Shown: in pieces, positions 1 to 11,879 of the stretch | How positions within the stretch are numbered: position 1 is the first letter of the stretch | Layout: the number at the start of each line of letters is the position of its first letter | Assembly (NCBI RefSeq): GCF_016086655.4 | Contig: NC_052136.2 | Location: forward strand, 48,042,492 to 48,106,491 | Length of the DNA stretch: 64,000 nt | Reading direction: 5' to 3' | Source of the DNA: Lepeophtheirus salmonis | Taxonomy: Eukaryota > Arthropoda > Copepoda > Siphonostomatoida > Caligidae | Notes under the pieces: generated by a model | The model's input: the letters and a program-made list of their open reading frames with translations, nothing else | Told to the model about the DNA's origin: nothing | Databases searched by the model: none | Position numbers and translations under genes: made by a program

Positions 1-524
1 AAAAATTTATTTGAATGTTAAAAATATATGTAAGTATATTTTTTTGACTTTATTAATGTCCAAAGTGGAAAAAAGAGTACAGTATACAAATATTTTTTGA
101 TAGATAATATTCAGAGAAGTCCTTTTCACACATACATTATGATGTTAAAGGAAAATAAATTCAATAATCATATTTCCTTTTACTATTTATGATAAATAAT
201 GTAGTAATATTTTGTGTTATGCGACATATTTGTATTTTATAAATTATGAATTCAATTTAAAGAAAGAAAAAACGAAAAAGACAAAATAGATTTATTATTA
301 AATAATCAAAATGATTGTTTCCTAAGATAATGATTTTTAAAAAAGAAATATTTAAGTTAGGGAAAACGAATTTAAGTATGCACATTTTGGCATTTATAGA
401 GCCAATGCTTTGATGTATTTGTCGAAGTCTTTTTAAAAAATATATTGTTAAAGGAAATGACAAAATAAATTGTATCATTATTGACTGATAAATATCCTTC
501 GAACACTAGCTTGTAATATTATAG
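1..524. other. AT-rich stretch, nothing recognised
   Basis: Only A/T-rich sequence with scattered short homopolymers is seen. The 73-codon minus-strand open frame at 257-478 is low-complexity (Phe, Leu, Ile rich) and looks like chance. Confidence 0.5.
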
Positions 525-905
525 TTGCTCATAGTCATTGCTTTATTCTACGATCAAATTAAGGTGCATTTAGTAGAATATAAGCTCTTAATTCTTAACA
601 TTACTTTAATTTTTTTCAATCCGTCTCAAATCGTTTAAGCAAATGTCAAAATGTATTTGATATTTTAAAGATTTTTTGACGGCTATTGTTTTGATATGGA
701 TAAGTATGCATTATGTTGAAAGACTATTTTTTAAAGAATTGAAGACTATTTTTTAATGTATTTATAATGTTTTAAATTTAAATAATGTTTAATTCTGTTA
801 GAAAATGGAGCTACTTTATTCAGAGGTTAATTGATCCAAAGCTATGATATTTAGTCAATAGTTTAGAAAATATTTTCGGAAAATAAAACTTCTTCATTTG
901 TATTA
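525..905. repeat. left arm of a ~380 bp inverted repeat
   Basis: This arm is the reverse complement of 2908-3290, with scattered mismatches and small indels along the full length. The outer edge is at TTGCTCATAGTCATTGCT and the inner edge near CTTCTTCATTTGTATTA. Beyond both edges the similarity stops. No clear target-site duplication flanks the pair. The two arms enclose about 2 kb that contains a mariner transposase relic. Confidence 0.85.
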
Positions 906-1779
906 TTTTATCTTTTAGGAACCTTTTGTGTTTGTTAAAAAAGGTTTTTTTTTAGTTTGCAAGAATGAAAAATTTAAGAGAAGTATGGATAACTTAAAAT
1001 ATCATTCAACTATACATTTAATACTAATAGGGAATCAGGTAGCCAGACTATATTTTTTTTCTAATTAGCAATCAAATCAGTGCGTAAATGATGGTTGCAC
1101 TCATTGGTTTCCACTATTTTATTCAGATTTTTACCAATTGTCTTTGCAAAACCTGGTGCATCTTTGACATCAAAACTACGAAACGGAATCAACAAAATCA
1201 AAATTGCCTATGCTTCGTTCTTATAACATCAAGCCCATGAACACTTTTCACATTTTCAGACTCATGGCTTGTGTTTTGCTTACATAAAGAAAAAAAATGA
1301 TAAATACGACGATTTCTAATTTGTGGAAGTTCATCTTGGTCGTGCGCTCAAAAAATACTAAGTCAAACAATCAAAAAAAACTCTTTAGACAGCTTTTTTA
1401 TTAAAAAATCTTATTTTTTCTAGCGGCATCTAGCGTGGACTGATTGCACTTATACAACACGAGATACACATTACGAAAGCCATTTATTGAAAATAAAGAT
1501 TTCTTTTTTCCACATCTATTATAATGGGAATACGTTTTTCTTAAATAAAATTTTGTTTAGTTACTTTCTGTAAAATGGCCTACATTTAACTAGATGACGT
1601 AACATAAAAACGATTTATATACTAGGTTTATTAAAAAAAGTAAGGTTGATAATTAAACTCGTGGGCAAAAAATATATGGTATATTAGATTTTTTTATGTT
1701 AGTATATTAAAAAAAACACTTATAGTTATTGTTAAGAGCTCTATAATATGTTACATTTGTTTATGAGAGAAGATATTGG

Positions 1780-2290
1780 TTAAATTTATTTTTTGTGTTC
1801 GGCTATGTTTTGCTTTACGTTTAAGGGTCTTCGATTTGGACGATTAGGCTTCGGTTTTGACATCATAACCATATACTTATGACTCGTTACAAGTCGTGAC
1901 CCTGTAGAGATAATAAGGATTATTGTTGACGTCTATCAATAGTTCATTAGTAATGCTTATTCGACTATTATTTTTGTCAAATTAAGCTGTTTCGGAACAC
2001 ACTTCTCTGACACTCGTCTCATGTCCAAAACATTCGAAAAAATTGCATGGCACGAGCCAACCGAAATGTCAATAACCTCAATTATTTCTCTGATAGTAAT
2101 TTCATTATTTTCAAACAACACATATCTTCACCTTATCAACGTGTTTGGGAGTCCAGAGCAAGGATTGTCAGTCGCATCTTCCGTCCATCTTGGAAGAGTT
2201 TGTACCACTTATAAACATTTTCTTTCTCAAAAAGGTACCACCGTATGTTACTATCAACATTTCCAGTGTTTTTGGAGTTCTTAATTTCAT
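1780..2290 (-). pseudogene. mariner transposase relic inside the inverted repeat
   Basis: Minus-strand translation gives the N-terminal helix-turn-helix half of a mariner transposase. A stretch reading YKLFQDGRK is followed by TIREIIEVIDISVGSCHAI and VLDMRRVSEKCVPK, which is the usual position of the second HTH of mauritiana/irritans-type mariners. Further left, in another frame, CNES(stop)VYGYDVKTEA matches the first catalytic block, normally GDESWVYGYD. The catalytic Asp is replaced by Asn and the Trp codon by a stop. In-frame stops and at least one frame change make it non-functional. The second and third catalytic residues are not recognised further left (900-1780), so the C-terminal half is lost or too diverged. 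The plus-strand open frames at 2021-2336 are shadows of this gene. Confidence 0.72.
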
Positions 2291-2907
2291 AAATTACACA
2301 AAATGTCATGTATATTGTTTAATCCCTGTTTTTTAAATCAAAAAATCTCCGAACATACAAAATACTTAATACTGTTATGCATCTTACAAAGAAACTAAAC
2401 AAATAATATAGTTTTGAACAATGAATTTATGTTATTTCTTTAATGTAATATAAAATATCAAAATATCTAGCATCCCACATATGTTTTCTATGAAATTTGA
2501 AAAGTCACCTTACTGTGGGAACACACCTCATAGTCATTAAAGCTATAGAGTGATCCTTATTGTAAATCCAAATCTTCACTTCGAAAAGTAAATACATTAT
2601 AAACTAAAATTCCCTAGGTGTTAAACCATTGTCCAAAAAATATCATACTATTTTTATTAAGTCCTTCCTTACTTCCAACTGTTCTTTATCCACACCATTG
2701 GATCCAAAAATTTATGACTCCTGAATTAATGATTATTATACATAAAAGAAATATCATGATCATAATTCTCTTTGATTTGGTTTTTAATGAAATAATATAT
2801 AAAGGATATTTTTCATAAAAGTAATCTAATCGGATATAAAACTCTTAGTTATTCTTAAAACATATCCCATTTTGATATTATTAAGAAAGTCATATAATTA
2901 ATTAAAC

Positions 2908-3290
2908 TAATACAAATGAAGAAGTTTTATTTTTTCCGAAAAATATTTTCTAAACTATTGACTGAATATCATAGCTTTGGATCAATTAAACTCTGAATAA
3001 AGTAGCTCAATTTTCTAACAGAATTAAACATTATTTAAATTTAAAACATAATAAATACATTAAAAAATGGTCTTTAATTCTTTAAATAATAGTCATTCAA
3101 CATCATTCATACTTATCCAAATCACAACACTAGGCGCCATAAAATCTTTAAAATATCAAATACATTTTGACATTTCCTTAAACGATTTGAGCAGGATAGA
3201 AAAAACTAAAGTAATGTTAAGAATTAAGAGCTTACATTCTACTAAATGCACCTTAATTTGATCGTAGAATAGAGCAATGACTATGAGCAA
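2908..3290. repeat. right arm of the ~380 bp inverted repeat
   Basis: Inverted counterpart of 525-905. It starts just after an A/T-rich segment at about 2908 and ends at CTATGAGCAA (3281-3290). The plus-strand open frame at 3067-3261 lies wholly in this arm and has no recognisable similarity. Confidence 0.85.
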
Positions 3291-3920
3291 GGCTTTCACT
3301 TTATTTTAACTTACCTTAATATATATATAGGTATTTATGTTTTATGCAACTGTGAGCACTTTAACTTTTCAATGAATAATTTTTTAGATAAATAAAACTA
3401 CCATTTTAATCATTGTGTAATTATTCTTATCACGCTAAATGTAAATTCTTCATTTAATATACTTTATTTCATTTAATATTTGCTACTTAAAAAGTTAATA
3501 ATTAAAGTTTGAACATTTTGAATTTTAAATTTCAACAATATATAATTTATTATGTAACAATAATATAAAAAACAATAAAACTTTAACAAATTAACACTAT
3601 AAGATAGATGTGTCTCTGAGCTGTCTTAATCATTAATGTAGCCGTCCTTAGTGGCAATGATGGCTACCAGATATAGTCTGTAGAAATATGGAACTGAGAC
3701 ATCAAACTAATTTTTAATTGAGACTATAATTTCAATTTTCATATATTCAAGTGTAGTCAAATTTCGATAAAGAAAAATACTTTTTTTCGACTGAAAAGTT
3801 TACTAAATCCGGATATTCCTTATATTTAGATAACCACAACATTTAGATACTTATGTAAATAAGAATTTTGAAATTTCATATTTTGAGGCATCGACTGTTT
3901 GATTAGATCCTGTTTTTGAT
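3291..3920. other. AT-rich stretch, nothing recognised
   Basis: No coding potential or repeat structure was recognised between the inverted-repeat arm and the short tandem repeat at 3922. Confidence 0.4.
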
Positions 3921-3921
3921 A

Positions 3922-4013
3922 GATAATCGAATATTTTAACTGAAACTTTCAGAAAATGTATTTTTGGGATAATCGAATATTTTAACTGAAACTTTCAGAA
4001 AAAGTCTTTTTTG
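3922..4013. repeat. 46 bp tandem duplication
   Basis: The unit begins GATAATCGAATATTTTAACT at 3922 and again at 3968. Two adjacent near-identical copies with a 46 bp period are seen, with only small differences at the 3' ends. It sits about 100 bp outside the gypsy element. Confidence 0.85.
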
Positions 4014-4117
4014 GGGCTCTCATTATAGGTATCCGTATGGATTAAAAATCAATATGAAATAAACCTAAAAAAAATAATTACACAGTGAATAAAAGTTAGT
4101 GCCAGCTTATCATTTTA

Positions 4118-4216
4118 TTTAAAGTTCAAATATCTACTGATTATATTCTTGATAAATCATAATAATAAAAAGTACAAAAAGAAGAAGTGATCAACTTGAT
4201 CAAATCAAACTTCAAC
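4118..4216 (-). repeat. gypsy 3' terminal repeat (recognisable part)
   Basis: Aligns without gaps to 7486-7584 with about six substitutions. Its outer end lacks the TGTAATGTG seen at the right copy, so the boundary has decayed. A pyrimidine run at 4272-4286 on the plus strand could be the complement of the polypurine tract, which would put the inner LTR end near 4271, but the right copy does not extend the match that far. Confidence 0.75.
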
Positions 4217-4358
4217 AGTACTCACCTCCTTGGACGAAAGAAAAAGAGAAGAAAAAAAGAACAACCCTGTGCTCTTTTTTTTTCTTACCGTCAAGTACAA
4301 ATGAATATAAGCAATACATCACAAAAACAATATAAACATAAAAACCACATTTAATAAT

Positions 4359-5707
4359 TTATAAAATGGATCTTGTAACACACACAGTTGGAGATTCTGG
4401 TAGGATCTTGGCTATTCCAAAAGCAGGCCAATGCCTATTTTTGGTCTGACACACTGATGTCAGGTACTCCAAGTACAAACAAGATCCAGCTACTGTACTA
4501 CAGGTGATATTAAGAATTGGGATCACTTCTGGCCACCTCGTATACCGATCCATTATAGTCAGGGCATAGTGCTGTCCTTTGACGAGTGTGAACGGGCCAA
4601 TTATATCAATGTGAATGAAGGCATGTCCTGCTGATGGTGGATCGAAAGAGGAAGTGGGGTTGGAGGTTTGAAAAGGCTTCGTTTGTTGACATACGATGCC
4701 TTCTTCAGTAAAATTTTTAATATCAGAACGTAATTTAGGCCAAGCGTAGAAAAGTAATACCCTTCTTAAAGTCTCTTTAAATCCCGGAGGATTATCTTTG
4801 TGGTTTGAATGAATATTTCGTCGGCTAATTTCTGAAGAGGACATAACGACACAAAAGAAGTGTTTGTTCCCGAAGCCTGGATGGAATGTTTCAGAAATAC
4901 ACTTGAGACAAGGTTTAACTTTACAATTTAACAATTTAGGGTCATTGAGTCTTTGATTTTCAATGACATCTTCAAGAAAATTGGTATTTAATTTGATGTT
5001 GTTGACATTTCTTGAAAGAATATTCGCGGTTTGGTTTAATTTTCCTGAAACATGCTCAATCCTGGAATTAAACTCTGCTACATATGCAAATGTACGGAGT
5101 TGTTTTGGAGTCCAGGAGGGATTGCGGGTGTCTATTGGCGATACTAAAGGCTTATGATCTGTGAATACTCTAAAAAATTGTCCATGTAATGCCCAAAGAA
5201 AATGTTTAATGCTTTCCTTAATAGCAAGTAATTCCCTATCACAAGTTGAATATTTCTTTTGCATTTCAGATAAGGCTTTAGACCAAAATGCTAGTGTTTG
5301 CCAGCGACAATTCACTTTCTGTTCCAGAACGGCTCCCATTCCAGTATCATACGCATCTGTTGCAAGGGCTAAAGGTAGCGAGGTTTCCCGGAATGAAAGT
5401 TGATTACTTGATGATAAACGGTGTTTTATACCTTGAAATGCCCTGTCACATTCACCATTCCATATGAATTTAAATTTTTTCTTGAAAACTGGATATAAAA
5501 TCAATATACATTTTGACAAATTTTTGATGAATTGTGAATAGAATTGAGCCAGGCCTAAAAATCTCTGTAAATCATTTTTCGATATGTGAGATGAAATTCT
5601 TGCAATAGCTTCAACTTTCGATCTAAGAGGTTTAAAGCCCTCCAGTTAAATAGAATGTCCAAGGAACTCAACAGAGTCCCTGAAAAACTCGCATTTTTTT
5701 AAAAGAA
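4359..5707 (-). pseudogene. gypsy pol: RT C-terminal part, RNase H and integrase
   Basis: Reading left on the minus strand, the frame opens with the RT connection region (LRRFLGLAQFYS-like QRFLGLAQFYSQFIKNL). It continues into a Ty3/gypsy RNase H with LATDAYDTGMGAVLEQ, the RELLAIKESIKHF helix and VFTDHKPL. Integrase follows: a zinc-binding region with the two His and only one of the paired Cys (GIVCQQTK, where C-x-x-C is expected), then HIDIIGP with the first catalytic Asp. Near 4440 the frame shifts; in the next frame VPDISVSDQK contains the second Asp, followed by a stop. The third catalytic Glu is absent because the sequence is truncated at about 4358. An in-frame stop lies at about 5646, between GHSI and LEGFKPL. 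Confidence 0.9.
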
Positions 5708-5744
5708 AGTACCAAGCAGGCTGCAACAAAACTGCATTTATGTA

Positions 5745-6240
5745 CTACCAATGTTCATCCCTTGTCCGAGAAGCAATCAATATATCATCAAGATACATGA
5801 AGACATTTTTAATACCCCTCAAAACAGAGTAGATGATTCGTTGGAATGTCTGAACAGCGTTTTTAAGCCTTAACGGCATTCTCAAGTACTCATACAAACC
5901 AAATGGCGTAATGATAGCCTTTTTACTGATGGAGTCTTCACTCATGGGTATTTGATTGTAAGCTCTGTGCATGTCCATTCTACTAAAAAATATCATCCCT
6001 CTTAGGTTGGCCACGAAATCTCTTAAATTTGGAAGAGGATATCCATCAACATTCGTCTTGTTATTTAATTGACAATAATCACCACACATTAGCCAGCCTC
6101 CTTAGGCTTTAGGTACTACATGAATCGCTGATGAAAATTTGAAGAACTCCATCAATTTCTTTTTTTACAAAATTGAGTTTAACACCATCCAGCTTGCGGG
6201 ATTTTGCAAACCAGGGAGGGACCTTAGTTGATGTGATGTT
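5745..6240 (-). pseudogene. gypsy pol: reverse transcriptase
   Basis: Fingers and palm of a Ty3/gypsy reverse transcriptase. The main open part (6089-5745) has MCGDYCQLN, FSRMDMHRAYNQI (first catalytic Asp), PFGLYEYLRMP, and the polymerase box YLDDILIAS with both Asp residues. Upstream, VPKA and GGW are separated by a stop at about 6103. Further right, in a different frame, KVPPWFAKSRKL matches the start of the RT domain. A stop (after RDEHW) separates it from the connection region, which continues in the same frame. It is the pol polymerase of the surrounding element and is not functional. Confidence 0.9.
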
Positions 6241-6389
6241 CAACTCCATGAGCTGGGTAAGATTCAGCGAATTTTTTATTGTCGAAAACTTCAGGGAATT
6301 GAGGCTGAACCCATTGGGCTTCTGATAATTCTGAAATGACACATGGATCATTAAAAAATATTTTCTTGTTGAATAGGTCAATATTAATT

Positions 6390-6625
6390 TTGTAGAAATG
6401 AAGAAAATCAGCCCCAAAAATAAGGTGGCCTCTAGATAAACAATACATTTCCATTGGAAAGTTTCTATATTTTCTATTTGTACCCTTAGAGTTTTAGTAC
6501 TGAGAACTTCTACTTAATTCCCTCCATAACCAAAGATAGGTGGCATTTTAACAAGAATGAAATCTTTACAATTCGTTGGGGATATAACGGATACCTGGGT
6601 ACCCGTATCTACAAGAAAATTAACT
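6390..6625 (-). pseudogene. gypsy pol: retropepsin (aspartic protease)
   Basis: Minus-strand translation gives FLVDTGTQVSVIS around 6570-6615, with the DTG active-site triad of retroviral-type proteases. About 45 codons later, in another frame, HLIFGADFLHFYKINID matches the C-terminal I-G-x-D-F block of the family. A stop (before VEVLSTKT) and a frameshift near 6440 lie between the two blocks. Its position between gag and RT is as expected for Ty3/gypsy. Confidence 0.85.
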
Positions 6626-6699
6626 AATAATTAATTAATAAGAAATCTGAAGGATTATTTAATGCCTCGTTCCCATCCAACCGAGGACAATGTAGTTTT

Positions 6700-7423
6700 T
6701 TTTAATCAATGAATTAAAATGACAATAAGGGCCAGAGCACACCGTTCCATTCAAACCAAATTTTGAATGATCTTAACATACTTTTTTAAATTTCGGGGAT
6801 GTTGAGGACTTAGAAAAAGCTCCACTAGGTCTCTTCTTAATAAAAGGTGCGACAGTGGGAGAAAAAGATGGATCCGGACAGAAGAAGTGGAAGTGTTTGT
6901 GACTTCATTCGCAGCCGTACTCATATCTGCTAAATTCTTAGTCGTAAGTGTTGATTGTGCTCTCAAATCTCCCTTTTGTTCCTTTGGAGCATTCCTTATT
7001 AGTTCCTCTTTAATCAAACTTTCACGTAAATTCTTTAGGTATACCTTATCCAGAAGACGCTCAACCTCATCTTTTACCTCCATGCTGGAGAGCCCGAAAG
7101 TATCAACCATCATGTCGGCTACTCTTTTTATCCTTGCAGAAGATAATAGCCCATATTGGACTAATATGGATTTCTTCACACCCTCATAAGTGAGATTCTT
7201 CAATAGGAATACTATTGAAAACCTCACCCGGCAATGCTGACACCATAAAACTATATTTAATTTTACTATAACAAATACCACTCAACACAAAATCAAGTTC
7301 AGTTCTCCGGAACCAGTTCTCGACATCCAAAGAACAGAATCTAGGAACGCAGAGTTCTGCAACGGGCATCGCTTCATTCTCCTCTTCCCTTTTAATATAC
7401 CATGCTTGTTTTTGGGGAGACAC
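6700..7423 (-). pseudogene. gypsy gag
   Basis: The frame begins at an ATG at 7423, only 30 bp inside the primer-binding site. RFCSLDVENWFRRTELDF and the hydrophobic YSFMVSALPGEV are typical of the capsid start in arthropod Ty3/gypsy elements. After a frame change near 7200 the reading continues through a helical region (QYGLLSSARIKRVADMM, EVERLLDKVYLKNL) resembling the distal capsid. The Ser/Thr-rich tail is followed by HSKFGLNGTVCSGPYC near 6740, a reduced equivalent of the His/Cys motif often found at the gag-pol junction. The plus-strand frame at 6887-7189 is a shadow. Confidence 0.8.
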
Positions 7424-7452
7424 AGGTGGTGAAGTTTGCTTTCAGGGCATTT

Positions 7453-7475
7453 TTCGAATCACGTCGGGGTCACCA
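7453..7475 (-). other. primer-binding site for tRNA-Trp
   Basis: On the plus strand, 7453-7475 reads as the last 23 bases of a mature eukaryotic tRNA-Trp: T-loop, T-stem, CGGGGTC acceptor strand, A and CCA. Its complement begins TGGTGACCCCGACG on the element strand, directly abutting the 5' terminal repeat (ending at 7477). The assignment to tRNA-Trp rests on my knowledge of the animal tRNA-Trp 3' half. Confidence 0.85.
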
Positions 7476-7476
7476 T

Positions 7477-7584
7477 TGTAATGTGTTTAAAGTTCAAATA
7501 TCTACTGATTATATTCTAGATAAATCATAATAATAAAAAGTAGAAAAAGAAGAAGTGATGAAACTGATCAAATCAAACTTGAAC
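7477..7584 (-). repeat. gypsy 5' terminal repeat (recognisable part)
   Basis: It starts with TGTAATGTG next to the primer-binding site and aligns with 4118-4216 from 7486 onward. After 7584 the sequence no longer matches the left copy, so either the LTR is only about 110 bp here or it has been truncated on the outer side. Confidence 0.75.
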
Positions 7585-7599
7585 ATGTATAAAAAAGGA

Positions 7600-10500
7600 A
7601 TGATTATCCTGGGAATTCTTCATTCACAAGGAAGGGGGTTGGGGAATTAGACGTTATGTGGATTTTTCCTCCATGATTCTTCTATATGATGTACCTAATG
7701 TATTAAAAAAATTTGTAACTAGGAGAACATTGAACTATAAGCGTATTTTTTTTATATATATGACTGTATTTAGAAAATATATCTATAAGATAACTTAGTC
7801 AAGGTAGAGTGTACAACTAAAACTTTTTGACGTAATAAGAAAATAGGTGAATAACATCTTCTATAAAGTTCTTTGGAAGGTCTCATCATCCTTGTTGTTG
7901 TAAGAAGTTCTAGACTGGAATAATGATTAGGAGTTGAAGACAAATATGCCAAGCTTGACCCAAAAAGACTTTTCCTATAGCTCGAACCCTTTATCATTCT
8001 TACCATTATATAATATATTTTTGGAGGAGAAGCTACTATACATTATGCCCCCAGGCATAACACCCTTTGCCTTCTTTTTTAGAAATAAAGATGGTAATGG
8101 TTATTTTAGTCAAGATCTTCAATAAGGGTTCAAATCGACTCTGGGATTGAGACAAATGGAACACACACTCCTCAAGAAAAGGTAAGTGCTATTGTTGTGT
8201 CCTGAGTAGGTGTGTAAGGCACAATCTATAATAACAGGGAATCCTAGATAATTAGAGAAAGAGCAGTAACATGGAGGAACAAGATAATGGTTGATGTAGA
8301 AGGAACAAAGATATATGATCTACTATACATAATATAAACTACTCTACTGACAATAAAAGGTGATGGGCTATTTTTACTTTTAAGATAAAACATTGTACTT
8401 TACACATAAATATCAAACATATTAGATAATAATAAGAACAAAGAGAAGAGGGTAGAAGAAGATCAAGAGTACATACACAAAAGTTATAGCATGGAGGTTC
8501 TTATTGTCTCTCACTCCTGTAGTTTAAAAGCAATATATCTATCGGGATCTTAATTTTCTCCATCTATGTTATTTTCACCTTAGCTCATTCTGCCCTCCCC
8601 AAAGTATGGGGGATTGTATCCACCGTTCTGGCAAAATTATAATATGTTTTTCGAGTAATATTTCTTTGAGAACTTGAACATTACAATGTGTTACCGAATA
8701 AAATTATCAATTTTATTCAAAGAATCATCATAAGTATATCGACCAACCTTGGAATTATTAATAATTGTATCATTAACATCACAAACACTCAAAATCATTC
8801 ATCTCATTTTTGTGTTGGAAATTCTTTAATTTACATGTACACGTTACAACTTGAATATAAAAATATATACACGCATATAAATTAGAAATAAAATGTATGA
8901 TTTAACTCTACAACAAACTCTTGCATGGCGCGTAAGGATATTCATTCATTCAAAAAATATATGTATATATGAAAGACAAGTGTATTGCGTATTTAAGAAA
9001 TCAATACTATGCAATAATAACGTTTCTCATTGAAAGGATGAGAGGAGAAGGATGTAGAATAGAAGAAAAGGGTAGTAAGAAAAAAGGAAAGGACTTATTG
9101 AGCACGTAGGGAAAAGTTGAAAAAGGAGAAAGAGAGTAAAAAAATAGAGCCTGCTTTCTTCAGACAAATGTGCAAATTTATTTATAAATCATTTTATTAT
9201 GTACTCATAACACTATTACATAATCTTTCATACGCATTTTTTTAGCAACCCTTCATCCCCCCACCCCCACCCACAAATGTATCCTGAATATTACAAATCA
9301 ACCGACCTCTAAGGATTTATATAACCCGTCTTCACAAAAGAAAGCTCATATATTTTTTTCAATGTTGAATCTTGATTACATTTCTATTTTTAACTAACTG
9401 CCGCTCATTTCTACTGATTAAATTTTTTATAATCATTTGGCGGCTCTGCAAATTGTACTTACATTAGCAACAATTTAATATCTCAATGAAAGAGTTTTAA
9501 ATTGAAAGATTATATTCCAAAGATCATATAAGAGCTTATTTAATCTTCTCATAAATTAAAAAAAAAAGTTTTAAACCACAGCTAATATGCTTGTGTATTT
9601 CAAGTTATCACAAAAAAAAAATACAACAAAACTTATAATTGACTGAAATATGTCCATGAATTAATTTGCTGTATTATATAAGAATTAAAATAAAAAAATT
9701 GAATTTTGTAATTTCATTTATCTTGGACAAATATTTGTTTATGTTGACAAAACACATATATACAAAAGTATAACTAAGTAAATATTTTATATTTAATTTG
9801 ACAAATATCATTTAACATTTTATATCTTTAAATTATTCTTATTTACACTTAAAGGTAGCAGTAATTTTAAATTTGATAACTTTAAATTTATAAGTATTTA
9901 ATAAAAAGCAAATTCAATGCCAAATAGTGTATTAAGTATAGAGAATATTCTACATATAAAATATTAAATATATCCTTCCATCCTATTAATTTGGATATTA
10001 ATCCAATAATTGTCCGAAATATTTCAATAAATATTAATGAAGTTATTTTTGTCTATATTTATGGAATAAATCACATAAATTCGGAACACCTCATTTTCTG
10101 ATTTTTTTTTTCAAAGATTGGTTTGTATTTAACTTGGACCATCTACCATATACAAGAAAATAAACAGGAATTTTTTATTAATTTTTTTAAAAACTTTAAA
10201 TGACATACATACATAAAATGTACTCCTACAAAGAATCTTATTTTCTCCTTTTGTTGATAAGATGGAGTTGCATAGATTAAGTATAAGTAAAGATTATAGA
10301 ATTAAAATTACTCAATTAGACCTATGAATTGTATTTGAAGTCCATAAACATAATGTGTAGTTTCTTTACTAGGAATAATTGTGAATTTAATCTATGTACA
10401 TTGAGCTTTCGAAAGTAATTTATAACATAAGTGTTGGCCATTGATCTAAGTAGAAAACCATGATTATTTCCATTCTTTTATGTTCAGAGCTAAATAATTA

Positions 10501-11490
10501 ATTGGTAAATAATATGAATTAGGCGAATGCGAGACTTTTTGTAGTGGCAACCTCAATAGTGGTTTTTATTTTCCAAGCTGTTATCAGTATTATCAGTATC
10601 ACTTTTATATATCATGGAGATCATTTTTTTATTTTTTATTGAAATTACTTTACTTTATTTTATTTAATTTCTATCTTTAGTCGAAAACTATATCTGCTAT
10701 GAATATACCATTCAACTTATAAACTCTAAAAATGGAGGATCCCTGGACAAATAAGAACATTTAGCTATAGTATGGAAAAATAAAAAATAAATTTTTTAAT
10801 GTCTATAAAACGATTAAAAATGTGATTGATTAAAGTTATTATGTACATATCTGTTAAGTTTTATTCCGAAGATATAATGATTGGATGATAAATTTTTCAT
10901 TCGTAAAATGAATAAAAACATAAGTATTAATATACTTTCAACATTTTGTTTACTATGAACATATAATAGAAAGAAAGATGTAAATTATAATTTTTAAGGT
11001 TTTCGTTATATTGAAAAGATACAATTTATAAATTGTTTAATGAAAAAAAGAGTAAAAAGGTAGTGCTACAACACATTTTTGAAAGCCTTTTACGACACTG
11101 CTATTGTTTGTTATTTGCAAAAGGAAAGACTAATAATATATAACAAAGAGTTAAAAATTGAATTAAAAATATTTAATTTTTTTATTAACATTGTAAATAT
11201 TAATTCAATTTAACACTAGAAGCAATAGGGTGTCCAAATTTTGTTTTTCCCCAACTTTAGTAAAAATATGCATTAAGAAAATGATTTCCAGTAGCTACGC
11301 AGTTTTAAATATTTTTATCTCCAGTAATCAATTTCAGAATCGTAATAGAGCCATCCTGTTCTTCTCTACTTTTTTATACTAAGATATAATTTAATGAGCT
11401 TTTTTCTGAACTAAATTTTTCTTAGTTTCTTTATGGATATTGTCCCATTTTTTGTGTTGGGGAATTTTCATAGTGGTTATGGTAGGTTGG
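7600..11490. other. AT-rich stretch with purine-rich tract
   Basis: No coding sequence could be supported. A purine-rich tract (GA-rich) runs from about 9035 to 9150 and a short C-rich run lies near 9255. The small open frames at 7770-8125 and 8688-8885 have no family resemblance and biased composition. Confidence 0.4.
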
Positions 11491-11499
11491 TGTTTGTTA

Positions 11500-11870
11500 C
11501 AAGCCCAGACTTTAAGGGGGGGATGATATAGAAAATCTGAATGTGTAAAGGGCATCGCCATATGTGTTCTAAAGCCAGTGAAGGATCTTGTTGCCCAACA
11601 TGGTATTGAAGACGTATTGATTGATCTTCACACCGCTTATGACACCTGGTGATCCAATGCTGTCAAGTGGTCTTGCCTAAAACAAGGTCATTTGGGCATT
11701 TGAGTCCGCCTCAACAGTGAACAAATTTGTCCATGCTTCCTCTGCCAAAGTGAAAGGGTGACAATTTCGAACAAAAGCTTTTTTATTAAATAATAATACG
11801 ATTTGATCATTTTCAATAAAGTTTAAACTAGTAAATAGATTTACATTTAATTTTAGAAAATAAATCATAT
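11500..11870 (-). pseudogene. possible mariner/Tc1 transposase fragment
   Basis: Minus-strand translation gives GVISGVKINQYVFNTML followed by KILHWL, a stop and NTYGDALYTF. This resembles the block between the first and second catalytic Asp in some mariner families (the region around G-V-K-I-N ... V-L-x-W). The preceding open frame (11868-11677) ends in a stop shortly before it. No catalytic residue is directly visible, so this is an inference from a single block. Confidence 0.35.
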
Positions 11871-11879
11871 CTCGCTGAA

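Larger units (their letters stand above)
4118..7584 (-). mobile_element. degenerate Ty3/gypsy LTR retrotransposon
   Basis: A minus-strand element is bounded by direct terminal repeats of 99 bp (4118-4216 and 7486-7584, about 94% identical). It has a tRNA-Trp primer-binding site, then gag, aspartic protease, reverse transcriptase, RNase H and integrase in the Ty3/gypsy order. No envelope frame is seen. Every domain is interrupted by stops or frameshifts, and integrase is cut before its third catalytic residue, so about 3.4 kb is an internally truncated relic. The two terminal repeats differ at about six positions, consistent with an old insertion. Confidence 0.9.

Noticed and set aside
4963..5403. 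Plus-strand open frames of 64 and 80 codons
   Set aside because: They lie opposite the gypsy RNase H/integrase frame, which has clear motifs, so they are shadows.
8130..8165. GGTTCAAATCGAC resembling a tRNA T-loop
   Set aside because: No matching acceptor stem, D-arm or anticodon arm could be folded upstream.
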